DNA from: UBA5189 sp040389445
Lineage (GTDB): Bacteria; Chloroflexota; Limnocylindria; Limnocylindrales; CSP1-4
Assembly (NCBI GenBank): GCA_040389445.1
Contig: JAZJZX010000002.1
Location: 473,699 to 537,698, forward strand
Reading direction: 5' to 3'
DNA: 64,000 nucleotides
The position numbers and the translations under genes are program-made. This document shows, in pieces, positions 50,125 through 57,527 of the stretch (its first letter is position 1; every line of letters begins with the position of its first letter). Under the pieces are notes generated by a model. The model ran no database searches, was not told where the DNA came from, and was given only the letters and a program-made list of their open reading frames with translations.

Positions 50125-50723
50125 TCGAGGGTCTCCTTCGTGGTCTCAATGGTCTGGGTCGGATAGAAGCGGGATTTGAGGGCGCCCGTATCGATCCCGT
50201 TCCGGGCGACCCCGATTCCTGCGAGGATCGGCCAGCCGACCAGCAGTACGAACAGCCCGAGACCTGCGCCAAGCTGTGGGCTCACGTTCAACAGGAGCAG
50301 GAGGATCGTCACGGCAAAGGCGCCGAGCACGGCCACGAGAAAGTCGCGACCGATGCTCCCGCCCGGGATCCCGAGCGCCACGAGCACGGCCATCATGGCC
50401 AGATCAAGGAGTGCGACGCCGCCAAGGAGCACACCCCAACCCAGTGAGCCAAGGAGCCAGTCAGCGAGGAAGAGGAGACCCCCGATCGGGAGGAGGATGC
50501 CCAGAAGAACGATCGCGCCGAACGCGACCCCAGCCAGCAGCGCCACGCGTCCGATCTCGGCTCCGATCTCACTGGCCTCGGCCTTCGCGAGGTCCAGGTG
50601 CGCGGTGAGCAGACGCCGAATGGCGGCGCGGACGGCCCCGAACTGGTAGCGCAGGCCGTCAGTCCCGGGTTCCTGGCTCGGTTCAGCGGCTCCTGAATCG
50701 GCCGGCTCCTGATCGAGATCCAC
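50085..50723 (-). CDS. DUF1469/phage holin superfamily III-like membrane protein
   Basis: 212 residues from GTG 50723, with GGAG 5 nt upstream. The N-terminal amphipathic arm AVRAAIRRLLTAHLDLAKAEASEIGAEIGRV is the DUF1469 hallmark, followed by several hydrophobic spans (about 78-100, 106-125, 140-158, 165-185). These proteins are wide-spread in actinobacteria and Chloroflexota and are not phage lysis proteins despite the name. The same arm motif recurs in the chimeric gene at 52907. Confidence 0.75.
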   Translation of the reverse strand: MDLDQEPADSGAAEPSQEPGTDGLRYQFGAVRAAIRRLLTAHLDLAKAEASEIGAEIGRVALLAGVAFGAIVLLGILLPIGGLLFLADWLLGSLGWGVLLGGVALLDLAMMAVLVALGIPGGSIGRDFLVAVLGAFAVTILLLLLNVSPQLGAGLGLFVLLVGWPILAGIGVARNGIDTGALKSRFYPTQTIETTKETLEWVRERTPLGPKS

Positions 50724-50803
50724 CTGAACTCCATGTAGCCAGGCGCATGGTCTGCGCCGGCCGATCATACCAACCCCGTTCTGCCGGCCCGTCCGACGCG
50801 GGC

Positions 50804-50809
50804 TACCAT
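50804..50809 (+). promoter_or_regulatory. -10 element of a probable leaderless promoter (cinA)
   Basis: TACCAT, 6 nt before ATG 50816. No ribosome-binding sequence before the ATG. Confidence 0.5.
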
Positions 50810-50815
50810 CGCGCG

Positions 50816-52015
50816 ATGCGTGCGATCCGACGTGCCGAAATCCTGGCCATAGGCTCAGAACTGACCATCGGCGAGACGCGTGACACCAACAGCGGGGAGC
50901 TCGCGGGCGGGCTCACGAGCGAGGGCGTCGAAGTGCTCAGGATGACAGCCCTGCCTGACGACCTCGGGACCGTCCGGGCCGCGTTCGAAGCGGCACTCGA
51001 GCGTGCCGATCTCGTGGTTTCGACCGGCGGTCTCGGCCCGACACCTGACGACCTGACCCGTGAATCGGTCGCGGCCGCGATCGGCGAGACGCCCGTCATT
51101 GATCCCGACCTCGAGCGCTGGCTGCGGGACCGATTCGATCGCCGGGGCATCCCCTTCTCCGAAACGAATCTCAAGCAGGCGTGGATCCTCCCATCCACAA
51201 CCACCATCCCGAACGACAACGGCTCCGCCCCCGGCTGGTGGGTCGATCGCCCGGATGGCCGGATCCTGATCGCCCTCCCCGGTCCGCCCCGCGAGCTGCG
51301 CCCGATGTGGGCCGACTGGGTGATCCCACGGCTCCGCGAACGGGGCCTTGGCCAGACGACCGCTTCGATCACGCTTCGGACAACCGACATCGGCGAGTCG
51401 CTCATCGCCGAGCGCCTCGGCTCGCTCCTGAACCGTGGCATCAACCCGACGGTGGCGACCTACGCCCGGGCCGACGCCGTGGATGTCCGCATTTCGGCCA
51501 CGCCGACGGACACGGACGACGCGGCCACCCTGGTCGCGAGAGCCGAAGAGGCCGTGATGGAACTCCTCGCCGACCATGTGTGGGCTCGCGGCAACATGAG
51601 TTGGCCCATGGCGATTGAGGCCGCGCTCGTCGCCCGCGGCTGGACCCTGGCCACCATTGAGTTCGGGACGCGAGGGTCCGTTGGGGCCTTGCTCGGCGAG
51701 GGCCTTGGCGATCGGCTTCTTCGGGCGGTGATCGAATCCGACGACGCGCCCCCGGTGGCCGAAGGAGGCGCCGATCCCATCTCCGCGACGATGCAGCTGA
51801 CGTCCCGGGCACGGGAACTTCGGGACCTCACGGGCGCGGACGTGAGCATGGCGGTCCGCGCCGCTACCCGTGGCGGCGACATGACCGTCACGGTTTCGAT
51901 CGTGGATCCGGCCGGCGACCACACGAAGCATCGCCTGGCCTTCGTTGCCGGGAGCATGGGCCGGTCGCGAGCCGCGCTCGTTGCTTCGGCGCTCCTCCTC
52001 GAGCGAATCCGGTGA
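50816..52015 (+). CDS. cinA: CinA-like protein with intact MoCF domain and degraded amidase domain
   Basis: 399 residues. The N-terminal two thirds form a molybdopterin-binding-like (COG1058) domain: EILAIGSELTIGETRDTNSGELAG, VVSTGGLGPTPDDLTRE, and the LPGPPRELRPMW loop. This part has ADP-ribose pyrophosphatase activity in CinA. The C-terminal nicotinamide-nucleotide amidase domain lacks the ESCTGG active-site loop; the equivalent position (about 277-290) reads TIEFGTRGSVGALL, so amidase activity is unlikely. It starts divergently from the DUF1469-type gene. Confidence 0.85.
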   Translation: MRAIRRAEILAIGSELTIGETRDTNSGELAGGLTSEGVEVLRMTALPDDLGTVRAAFEAALERADLVVSTGGLGPTPDDLTRESVAAAIGETPVIDPDLERWLRDRFDRRGIPFSETNLKQAWILPSTTTIPNDNGSAPGWWVDRPDGRILIALPGPPRELRPMWADWVIPRLRERGLGQTTASITLRTTDIGESLIAERLGSLLNRGINPTVATYARADAVDVRISATPTDTDDAATLVARAEEAVMELLADHVWARGNMSWPMAIEAALVARGWTLATIEFGTRGSVGALLGEGLGDRLLRAVIESDDAPPVAEGGADPISATMQLTSRARELRDLTGADVSMAVRAATRGGDMTVTVSIVDPAGDHTKHRLAFVAGSMGRSRAALVASALLLERIR

Positions 52016-52112
52016 AGGCGCACTTCAAGCGGCTCGTGACCAACACGACACCGCCCCGTCGTGCCAACATCCCTCGAACGCGCCGCGCAGGCGCCCCAAC
52101 CGGAGGATCCGC

Positions 52113-52910
52113 ATGCGCCTGACCGTCCTCGGGACGGGCACCGCCCGGCCCGTCGCGGAAACGGCCGCGTCCGGCATCCTCGTCCAGACGAGCACGACGG
52201 CGGTCCTGTTCGACATCGGGAGCGGGATCGCGGCGCGCCTCGAGGCGTCGATCGGAGCCGCGCGTCTGGATGGACTGGTGGTCGGCCACATGCACGCCGA
52301 TCACTGGATCGACATCGCCCCCCTCCGCTATCGATTCCCGTGGGGAGACACGTCCGAGCAACTGTTGCCGGTCCGCCTCCCGCCGGGCGGCAAGGATCGC
52401 CTCGAGCACCTGACGATCGTGATGAGCGAACGCCCCGGGTTCTTCGAGGCTGCCTTTGCGGTCAGTGAGTACAGCGAAGGGGTAGGCTTCCAGATCGGGG
52501 ACTTGACGATCCGACCCCATTCGGTCGGCCACTACGTGCCGGCCTGGTCCATGGAGATCACTGGACCGACCGGTGAGCGCGTGATCTACGCCGGCGATAT
52601 GGGACCCTCGGACGACATCGTGGAACTCGCCCGCGGCGCGGAGCTCCTGATCCTCGAAGCCACACTCGACACCAACGAGTTCGACGATCTGAAGCGTGGA
52701 CACCTGACCGCCGAGGAAGCCGTGGATCACGCGCTCCGGGCGGGCGTTCCCCGGACGATCCTCGTCCACTACCCGATCGAGCGACTCGAGGCGATCCGGG
52801 CCATCTGTGCGCCGACGGACGGCCGGGTTCTCCCGGCGCTGCCGCGGATGGAGATCGAGGTCGTGGCCGGAGGCACGCCCCTGGTGGCGACGCCGGATCG
52901 ACGCTCCTAG
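52113..52910 (+). CDS. MBL-fold metallohydrolase (RNase Z/ElaC-like)
   Basis: 265 residues from ATG 52113, with CGGAGGATCC 5-6 nt upstream. The metal motif HMHADH fits HxHxDH, with the later ligand His and Asp in SVGHYVPAW and YAGDMGPSDD. The LGTGTARPV start is typical of RNase Z-like proteins, but the exosite arm of tRNase Z is not evident, so the substrate is unknown. The last 289 coding bases (52586-52874) are an exact copy of 55760-56048. The stop overlaps the convergent stop of the next gene in a CTAG. Confidence 0.85.
   Translation: MRLTVLGTGTARPVAETAASGILVQTSTTAVLFDIGSGIAARLEASIGAARLDGLVVGHMHADHWIDIAPLRYRFPWGDTSEQLLPVRLPPGGKDRLEHLTIVMSERPGFFEAAFAVSEYSEGVGFQIGDLTIRPHSVGHYVPAWSMEITGPTGERVIYAGDMGPSDDIVELARGAELLILEATLDTNEFDDLKRGHLTAEEAVDHALRAGVPRTILVHYPIERLEAIRAICAPTDGRVLPALPRMEIEVVAGGTPLVATPDRRS
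52586..52874. repeat. Perfect 289-bp direct repeat, copy 1
   Basis: Identical, base for base, to 55760-56048 (3174 bp apart). It covers the C-terminal part of the MBL-fold gene. Past 52874 the two copies still align, at about 78% identity for about 150 bp. Confidence 0.95.
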
Positions 52911-53311
52911 GAAATCGTCAGGACAGGCTGACCGGCACCCGACGCCGCGCGGACACTCATCCGGGCCGCCACGGTCCGGGCCAGGTTCTGCAGCGCGACA
53001 GCAGCCGGGCCAAGCTCCCGCTGGGCGACCGCCGGGACCTCGTCCAGGATCTCGCCGGCCTCGGCCTTCGCGAGCTCAACATGCGCCGTGGCAACGCGTC
53101 GCACGGCGGCGATCACCGCCGCGATCTGCGCGCGCAGGCCGGGAGGGTTGGTCGCATGGCCGGGTGGGTCGGCCGTGTTGCCGGCTTCGTTCGTCGGGTC
53201 CGGGGCGGTCGCCACGGCTCGTCCGGGTCGTCGATCCACGCGGCGTCTCCGGGCGGCGGTGGGCGATTGTAGCAGCAGGAGATTCCCGAACCCACCGTCC
53301 GAGCGGCCCAT
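52907..53311 (-). CDS. Chimeric gene: DUF1469-type N-terminal arm fused to the Mrp C-terminal tail
   Basis: 134 residues from 53311 or about 102 from GTG 53215. The segment AAVIAAVRRVATAHVELAKAEAGEILDEV is a DUF1469 arm, while the following AQRELGPAAVALQ and RTVAARMSVRAAS match the end of Mrp at 56081, residue for residue except LGP for PGL. The DNA of the shared tail differs at about one base in five, nearly all in third codon positions. A TACAAT (53266-53271, minus strand) could be its -10. It looks like a fusion made by recombination at the tail; a function is doubtful. Confidence 0.55.
   Translation of the reverse strand: MGRSDGGFGNLLLLQSPTAARRRRVDRRPGRAVATAPDPTNEAGNTADPPGHATNPPGLRAQIAAVIAAVRRVATAHVELAKAEAGEILDEVPAVAQRELGPAAVALQNLARTVAARMSVRAASGAGQPVLTIS
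53266..53271 (-). promoter_or_regulatory. Possible -10 of the chimeric gene
   Basis: TACAAT on the minus strand about 50 nt before GTG 53215. No clear -35. Confidence 0.35.
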
Positions 53312-53356
53312 CGACCACGGGCCGCCGATCGCGCCGCCGGGCCAGCCCGGGACGGA

Positions 53357-54523
53357 CTATCCCCCGGGGAGCTGCTGGATCGGCACCGTGTCGCGCAGGA
53401 GCGTGCCGTCGCGCAGGTCGAGGACGCTCCAGATCTCGCCAGCCCGGATCGCCCCGGTCAGGCCGTCGCGGCCCCCGATGAGGGCCCAGGTCGGCGACTG
53501 CCAGACCTCGTAGAGCCGGGACTGCCCCATCAGGTCCTGGTGGACCAGGCGCTCAGTCCCGGCATCAAGATCGACGACCGTGAAGTGGAGGAGCTGATCA
53601 GCCCGCGTCAGAGCTCCGTAGAGGAGGAAGGTCGTGTCGGTGAGGGCGATCGCGTCGTACGGCGATCCGACCATCGAGGCGATCGGGCTGACAACCCCGC
53701 TCCCCAGGTCGAGCGACGCCCATCCCCGGTCTTCCTCCGAACGGTATCCGACCACATACTGGTCGCTGACGGCGGCGCCGACGAAGCCGTCGAATGACCT
53801 GACGGTCATCGACGCGATGTCAACGACATCGACCCGGCAGGTGAGCGAGGTGCACAGCTTCGAGGAGACGGTCGAACCGGTTGGCGACCACGCGATGTCG
53901 CCTCGTTGAACCGGACTCCCGGGCGGCCCACTGAATGGCTTCACAAGCTGATCGAGTTTCCCGTCTGCGAGGCGAACCGAACGTAGTCCGATGTCGACGC
54001 CGAACACGAAGAGCAGTGACTCGTCGCGCGAGAGCGCGGCTCGAACCGTCGCGGACCCGCCATCGAGGGACCGGTAGATCTCCTTTCGCGCACCGGACGA
54101 CGGGTCGATCCGCTCGACGACGACGCCTTCGCCATCGCTGCGCGTCGCGACGAAGCGGCCCCAGTCATCCCCGACCTCGGCGTTTCCGGCGTTAATGTCG
54201 AGACGTGTCCACGGCCCCCCGAGCGGCCCGACGAGCCATGCGTTTCCGCCGGTCTGGCTCGGGTCGATCGTCGCCACGAACGCGCCCGCGACGAGGCTCG
54301 CCGCGTCCACGGGGAGCGCGGCTCCGCCCAGTGCACCGGGGCCCAGGGTCGATACGGCTGCGTCGGTGGCGGCCGGCGGACCGCTGGGATCCATCCCGGC
54401 GGACGGCCCCGGATCATCGGGACGGACGATCAGGATCGCGATCACGACAATCACCGCCGCGATGGCCGTGACAGACGGGCCCCGCGGTTGCTGCCGGCGA
54501 TGCACTCGGGTCCGGGTCAGCAT
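53357..54523 (-). CDS. Membrane-anchored protein with a predicted beta-propeller
   Basis: 388 residues from ATG 54523, which overlaps the stop of the protease gene by 7 bp. A basic start (RVHRRQQPR) and one membrane span (VTAIAAVIVVIAILIV) lead into a Pro/Ala-rich linker and then repeated beta-strand blocks with WSPTGS, SRDESLLFVFG and RLADGKLDQL, as in WD40/TolB-like or NHL-like propellers. No enzyme motif is seen. Its coupling to the secreted metzincin-like protein suggests they act together at the outer face. The family is not recognised. Confidence 0.65.
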   Translation of the reverse strand: MLTRTRVHRRQQPRGPSVTAIAAVIVVIAILIVRPDDPGPSAGMDPSGPPAATDAAVSTLGPGALGGAALPVDAASLVAGAFVATIDPSQTGGNAWLVGPLGGPWTRLDINAGNAEVGDDWGRFVATRSDGEGVVVERIDPSSGARKEIYRSLDGGSATVRAALSRDESLLFVFGVDIGLRSVRLADGKLDQLVKPFSGPPGSPVQRGDIAWSPTGSTVSSKLCTSLTCRVDVVDIASMTVRSFDGFVGAAVSDQYVVGYRSEEDRGWASLDLGSGVVSPIASMVGSPYDAIALTDTTFLLYGALTRADQLLHFTVVDLDAGTERLVHQDLMGQSRLYEVWQSPTWALIGGRDGLTGAIRAGEIWSVLDLRDGTLLRDTVPIQQLPGG

Positions 54524-55629
54524 GGCGACGACCAGGTGATGGTGCGCTCGAGCGACGTCGAGGCGTTGAGCGTCGACAAGTCGGAACTTCCCGGAGCGTA
54601 CCGCGCTTGGAAGATCCAGGTGCCTGATGTCGTGCTGACGACGGACTTCGACCACGACCCCGCCTCGCTGGTCCCGACGGTCGTCGTCGTATATGGCGTC
54701 GATGGGTACCCGCCCGACGACGTCCTGCGAAAGATCTCGACGGTCCTTCCCCCGATTCCGTTGCTGGCGAGCAGGCCGAGCTGATCGTCGGCCGGCTGGT
54801 TCGTCAGGCGCAGCGAACCCGACAGCGTCACGCCGATACCCACGCAGACACCCGTCGCTGTCGTGGTCTGGCTTGCAACCGTCACGACCTTTACGTTGGA
54901 TGTGGCCGGCGCGGTGATGTGGTCGACGCACGCCGGCAATGCCTGGCTGAAGCTGACGACATCATATTCCCGTGCCAGCTCGATGAGATCACAGGAGCCG
55001 AGGAAGCGGTCCAGCCAGCCCGCGGCGGTCGCCAGCTTCGGGTTCGTCTGCATGACGGTGGTCGCGGAGGTCTGGCTGTCAGTTTGGTGGACATGGCCGT
55101 TGCTCTGGCGCGCCAGACCCACCCCGTGACCGGCTTCATGGATGGCGACGCGCCGCACATCGGCGCAGCCACTATCGCCCTGGCCGGGGAATTGGCACCA
55201 TAGCGACAGGAGTGGTCCACTCGGGTCTTCACGGTTGAACGTCGTGGACATCCACGTCGTCGCAGATGCCCCGCCGTAGTAGTCGGTGCAGGCGTACCAG
55301 AACGTATCCGGGCATTCATCGCTGAACGGAGTCTCGGCATTCGTCCGGTACTTGATCTCGGCGCCATCGACGCTCGTCCGGGTGAAGTGCGGCGCTCGGG
55401 TGTTGTTCGAGGTGTTCCAGTTCGTCTCTAGAGCCGGCTCGACCTCTACGATGAACCACGACAGGGCAGACGTGCCAGCCCCGAAGTAGAACTCCTCCGC
55501 AGCGTTGTCCGGGGAGTACTCCCTGTCGCTACCCGTCGGTGAGTGAGCGAATGCGACAGCAGGCGCGACGAGCGGCAGTGTCAGCCCCAGGATGACGAGC
55601 GAACGGATCCGCGCGACACGGGTACTCAT
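54517..55629 (-). CDS. Secreted metzincin-like metalloprotease with C-terminal Ig-like region
   Basis: 370 residues from ATG 55629. A signal peptide (about 1-28, cut near AFA-HS) precedes the protease, with HEAGHGVGLAR (His164, Glu165, His168, Gly171). The third metzincin ligand position, +10 from the first His, is Arg174, not His or Asp; His179 or His181 may substitute. A Met-turn-like VMQTNP (Met193) follows. Cysteines at 106, 114, 145 and 155 may form disulphides. Residues 240-370 are Thr/Ser-rich beta strands, likely an Ig-like domain. It lies inside the repeat-bounded insert and is coupled to the propeller gene. Confidence 0.7.
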   Translation of the reverse strand: MSTRVARIRSLVILGLTLPLVAPAVAFAHSPTGSDREYSPDNAAEEFYFGAGTSALSWFIVEVEPALETNWNTSNNTRAPHFTRTSVDGAEIKYRTNAETPFSDECPDTFWYACTDYYGGASATTWMSTTFNREDPSGPLLSLWCQFPGQGDSGCADVRRVAIHEAGHGVGLARQSNGHVHQTDSQTSATTVMQTNPKLATAAGWLDRFLGSCDLIELAREYDVVSFSQALPACVDHITAPATSNVKVVTVASQTTTATGVCVGIGVTLSGSLRLTNQPADDQLGLLASNGIGGRTVEIFRRTSSGGYPSTPYTTTTVGTSEAGSWSKSVVSTTSGTWIFQARYAPGSSDLSTLNASTSLERTITWSSPC

Positions 55630-55759
55630 GAACCACCGCCGGGATGCAGGAACCCATCCTGGCACCCCCCCCTCTGGAGTCAAGGACCAATGGTTCGGAG
55701 GTCCCACGACTCCGCCACGCTCCCCCGATGCGCCCGATCCATGACGCCGAGCTGCCGTC

Positions 55760-56048
55760 CTACGCCGGCGATATGGGACCCTCGGACGACATCGTGGAAC
55801 TCGCCCGCGGCGCGGAGCTCCTGATCCTCGAAGCCACACTCGACACCAACGAGTTCGACGATCTGAAGCGTGGACACCTGACCGCCGAGGAAGCCGTGGA
55901 TCACGCGCTCCGGGCGGGCGTTCCCCGGACGATCCTCGTCCACTACCCGATCGAGCGACTCGAGGCGATCCGGGCCATCTGTGCGCCGACGGACGGCCGG
56001 GTTCTCCCGGCGCTGCCGCGGATGGAGATCGAGGTCGTGGCCGGAGGC
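55760..56048. repeat. Perfect 289-bp direct repeat, copy 2
   Basis: Identical to 52586-52874. The left edge of the identity (55760) is sharp, with unrelated sequence before it; on the right, similarity fades to about 78%. Confidence 0.95.
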
Positions 56049-56084
56049 GAGCCGATCGTGATCCTGCCGGATCGGCGCTCCTAG
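55760..56084 (+). pseudogene. Truncated MBL-fold metallohydrolase (second copy)
   Basis: The C-terminal 107 codons of the MBL gene, starting in the middle of the protein (YAGDMGPSDD). The HxHxDH metal site is missing, so it cannot be active. Its last residues differ from copy 1 (GGEPIVILPDRRS instead of GGTPLVATPDRRS). A start ATG 26 codons upstream exists but has no ribosome site. The stop overlaps the convergent mrp stop in a CTAG. Confidence 0.8.
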
Positions 56085-57160
56085 GAGATCGTCAGGACCG
56101 GCTGGCCGGCCCCGCTCGCCGCCCGGACGCTCATCCGTGCCGCAACGGTCCGTGCCAGGTTCTGGAGCGCAACCGCTGCAAGCCCCGGTTCGCGCTGGGC
56201 GACCGCCGGGACACCAACGTCCCCACCCTGTCGAACGGTGACGTCGAGTGGAATGGACCCGAGGAACTCGATGTCGTGCTCGCGCGCAAAGCGCTCGCCG
56301 CCGCCCCTGCCGAACAGGTCGATGATCTCTTCGCAGTGCGGACAGACGAGGCCGCTCATGTTCTCGACGATCCCGATGACCGGCACGCTCATCCGCTTGA
56401 ACATGGCGAGCGCCTTCTCGACGTCCAGGAGCGCCACTTCCTGCGGGGTCGTCACGAGGACGGAGCCGGAGATCGGCACCGCCTGGGCCAGGGTGAGCTG
56501 GGCATCGGAGGTGCCCGGCGGAAGGTCGATCACGAGGTAATCCAGCTCGCCCCAGTCCACATCCCGAAGGAATTGCTGGATCGCGCCGCCCACGAGCGGT
56601 CCGCGCCAGATGATCGGCTGGCCGGCCGGGACGAAGAACTGGATCGAGATCGCCTTGACGCCGTGGCGCTCGAGCGGAAGGATCTTCTCTTCCTTGCTCT
56701 TGCCGGGCTGGCCGTCCAGGCCGAGCATGATCGGCACGTTCGGGCCCGTGATGTCGGCGTCGAGGAGCCCTACGGCCGCGCCGTCACGCGCGAGCGCCAC
56801 CGCCAGGTTGACGGCAATCGTGCTCTTGCCGACGCCGCCCTTGCCCGATGCGACGGCGATCACATTCTTCACGCCCGGCAGGAGCTGCTCCGCGGTCCGG
56901 GGGGCGGCCCTGCGGACCATGGAGCCCCAGGTGATCTCGATCGACTCCACGCCGATCGGGTTCAGGGCCGAGCGGACCCGGGATTCGATCTCGTCCTTGA
57001 GCGGACAGGCTGGGGTCGTCAACTCGATCGTGAACGAGACGGCGTCCCCGGTGAGCGTCAGGTCCTTGATCATGTTGCGGGTCACGAGATCGCCGCCGAG
57101 CTCCGGTTCCTGGACCGTGCCGAGCGCGGCCATGACAGTCGCTTCCGTGACCTGCAGCAT
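56081..57160 (-). CDS. Mrp/ApbC-family Fe-S cluster carrier ATPase
   Basis: 359 residues from ATG 57160, with GAGGA 4 nt upstream. An N-terminal MIP18/DUF59 domain (about 1-80, GGDLVTRNMIKDL) precedes a ParA-type ATPase: Walker A VASGKGGVGKSTIAVNLA (about 103-115), switch VIDLPPGTSDAQL, and CPHC (CxxC), the cluster-binding pair. The family carries Fe-S clusters to apo-proteins. The C-terminal tail is shared with the chimeric gene at 52907. Confidence 0.92.
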   Translation of the reverse strand: MLQVTEATVMAALGTVQEPELGGDLVTRNMIKDLTLTGDAVSFTIELTTPACPLKDEIESRVRSALNPIGVESIEITWGSMVRRAAPRTAEQLLPGVKNVIAVASGKGGVGKSTIAVNLAVALARDGAAVGLLDADITGPNVPIMLGLDGQPGKSKEEKILPLERHGVKAISIQFFVPAGQPIIWRGPLVGGAIQQFLRDVDWGELDYLVIDLPPGTSDAQLTLAQAVPISGSVLVTTPQEVALLDVEKALAMFKRMSVPVIGIVENMSGLVCPHCEEIIDLFGRGGGERFAREHDIEFLGSIPLDVTVRQGGDVGVPAVAQREPGLAAVALQNLARTVAARMSVRAASGAGQPVLTIS

Positions 57161-57412
57161 CTGTTCCTCGATCGTGAGCGGTATTCCGACGGGGTTGGCG
57201 TCGATATCCTAGACCCGAGCCACAGGATGTGCTGTCGACCGCCCGGCCGCACCAGGGCGCCGCGCAGCGGTAGGTACGCCCGCGACGAACGCTGCCCCAT
57301 CCGTGTCAGGGATCGGCGGCAGGCGTCCCGCAACCCCGAACTTCGCCGATCCCCACGTCGTTTCGTACGAATTTCGCACTTGTTCCGGGGGGCACGATAG
57401 GCCTTCCGGTGT

Positions 57413-57442
57413 TTGACACCACGGATCGTCCGCGCCTATCCT
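57413..57442 (+). promoter_or_regulatory. Strong sigma-70-type promoter of the pot operon
   Basis: A perfect -35 TTGACA (57413-57418), an 18-bp spacer and the -10 TATCCT (57437-57442) precede potA. The start would be near 57449, giving a leader of about 79 nt. The 367-bp gap from mrp (57161-57527) holds no gene; its left part shows nothing. Confidence 0.75.
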
Positions 57443-57527
57443 CCGCCCACGCCCCGCGCACAGGCCGACCGGACACTTGCGTGCGGCGCCGTGTGGCCCG
57501 AAGCGCCATCGGAGGAACCAGACGCAC

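Noticed and set aside
50085..50723. Prophage holin
   Set aside because: The DUF1469 family carries the holin name only by database convention; no other phage gene is nearby.
52586..56048. An IS element or composite transposon bounded by the direct repeats
   Set aside because: There is no transposase, no terminal inverted repeat and no target duplication; the repeats are parts of a host gene.
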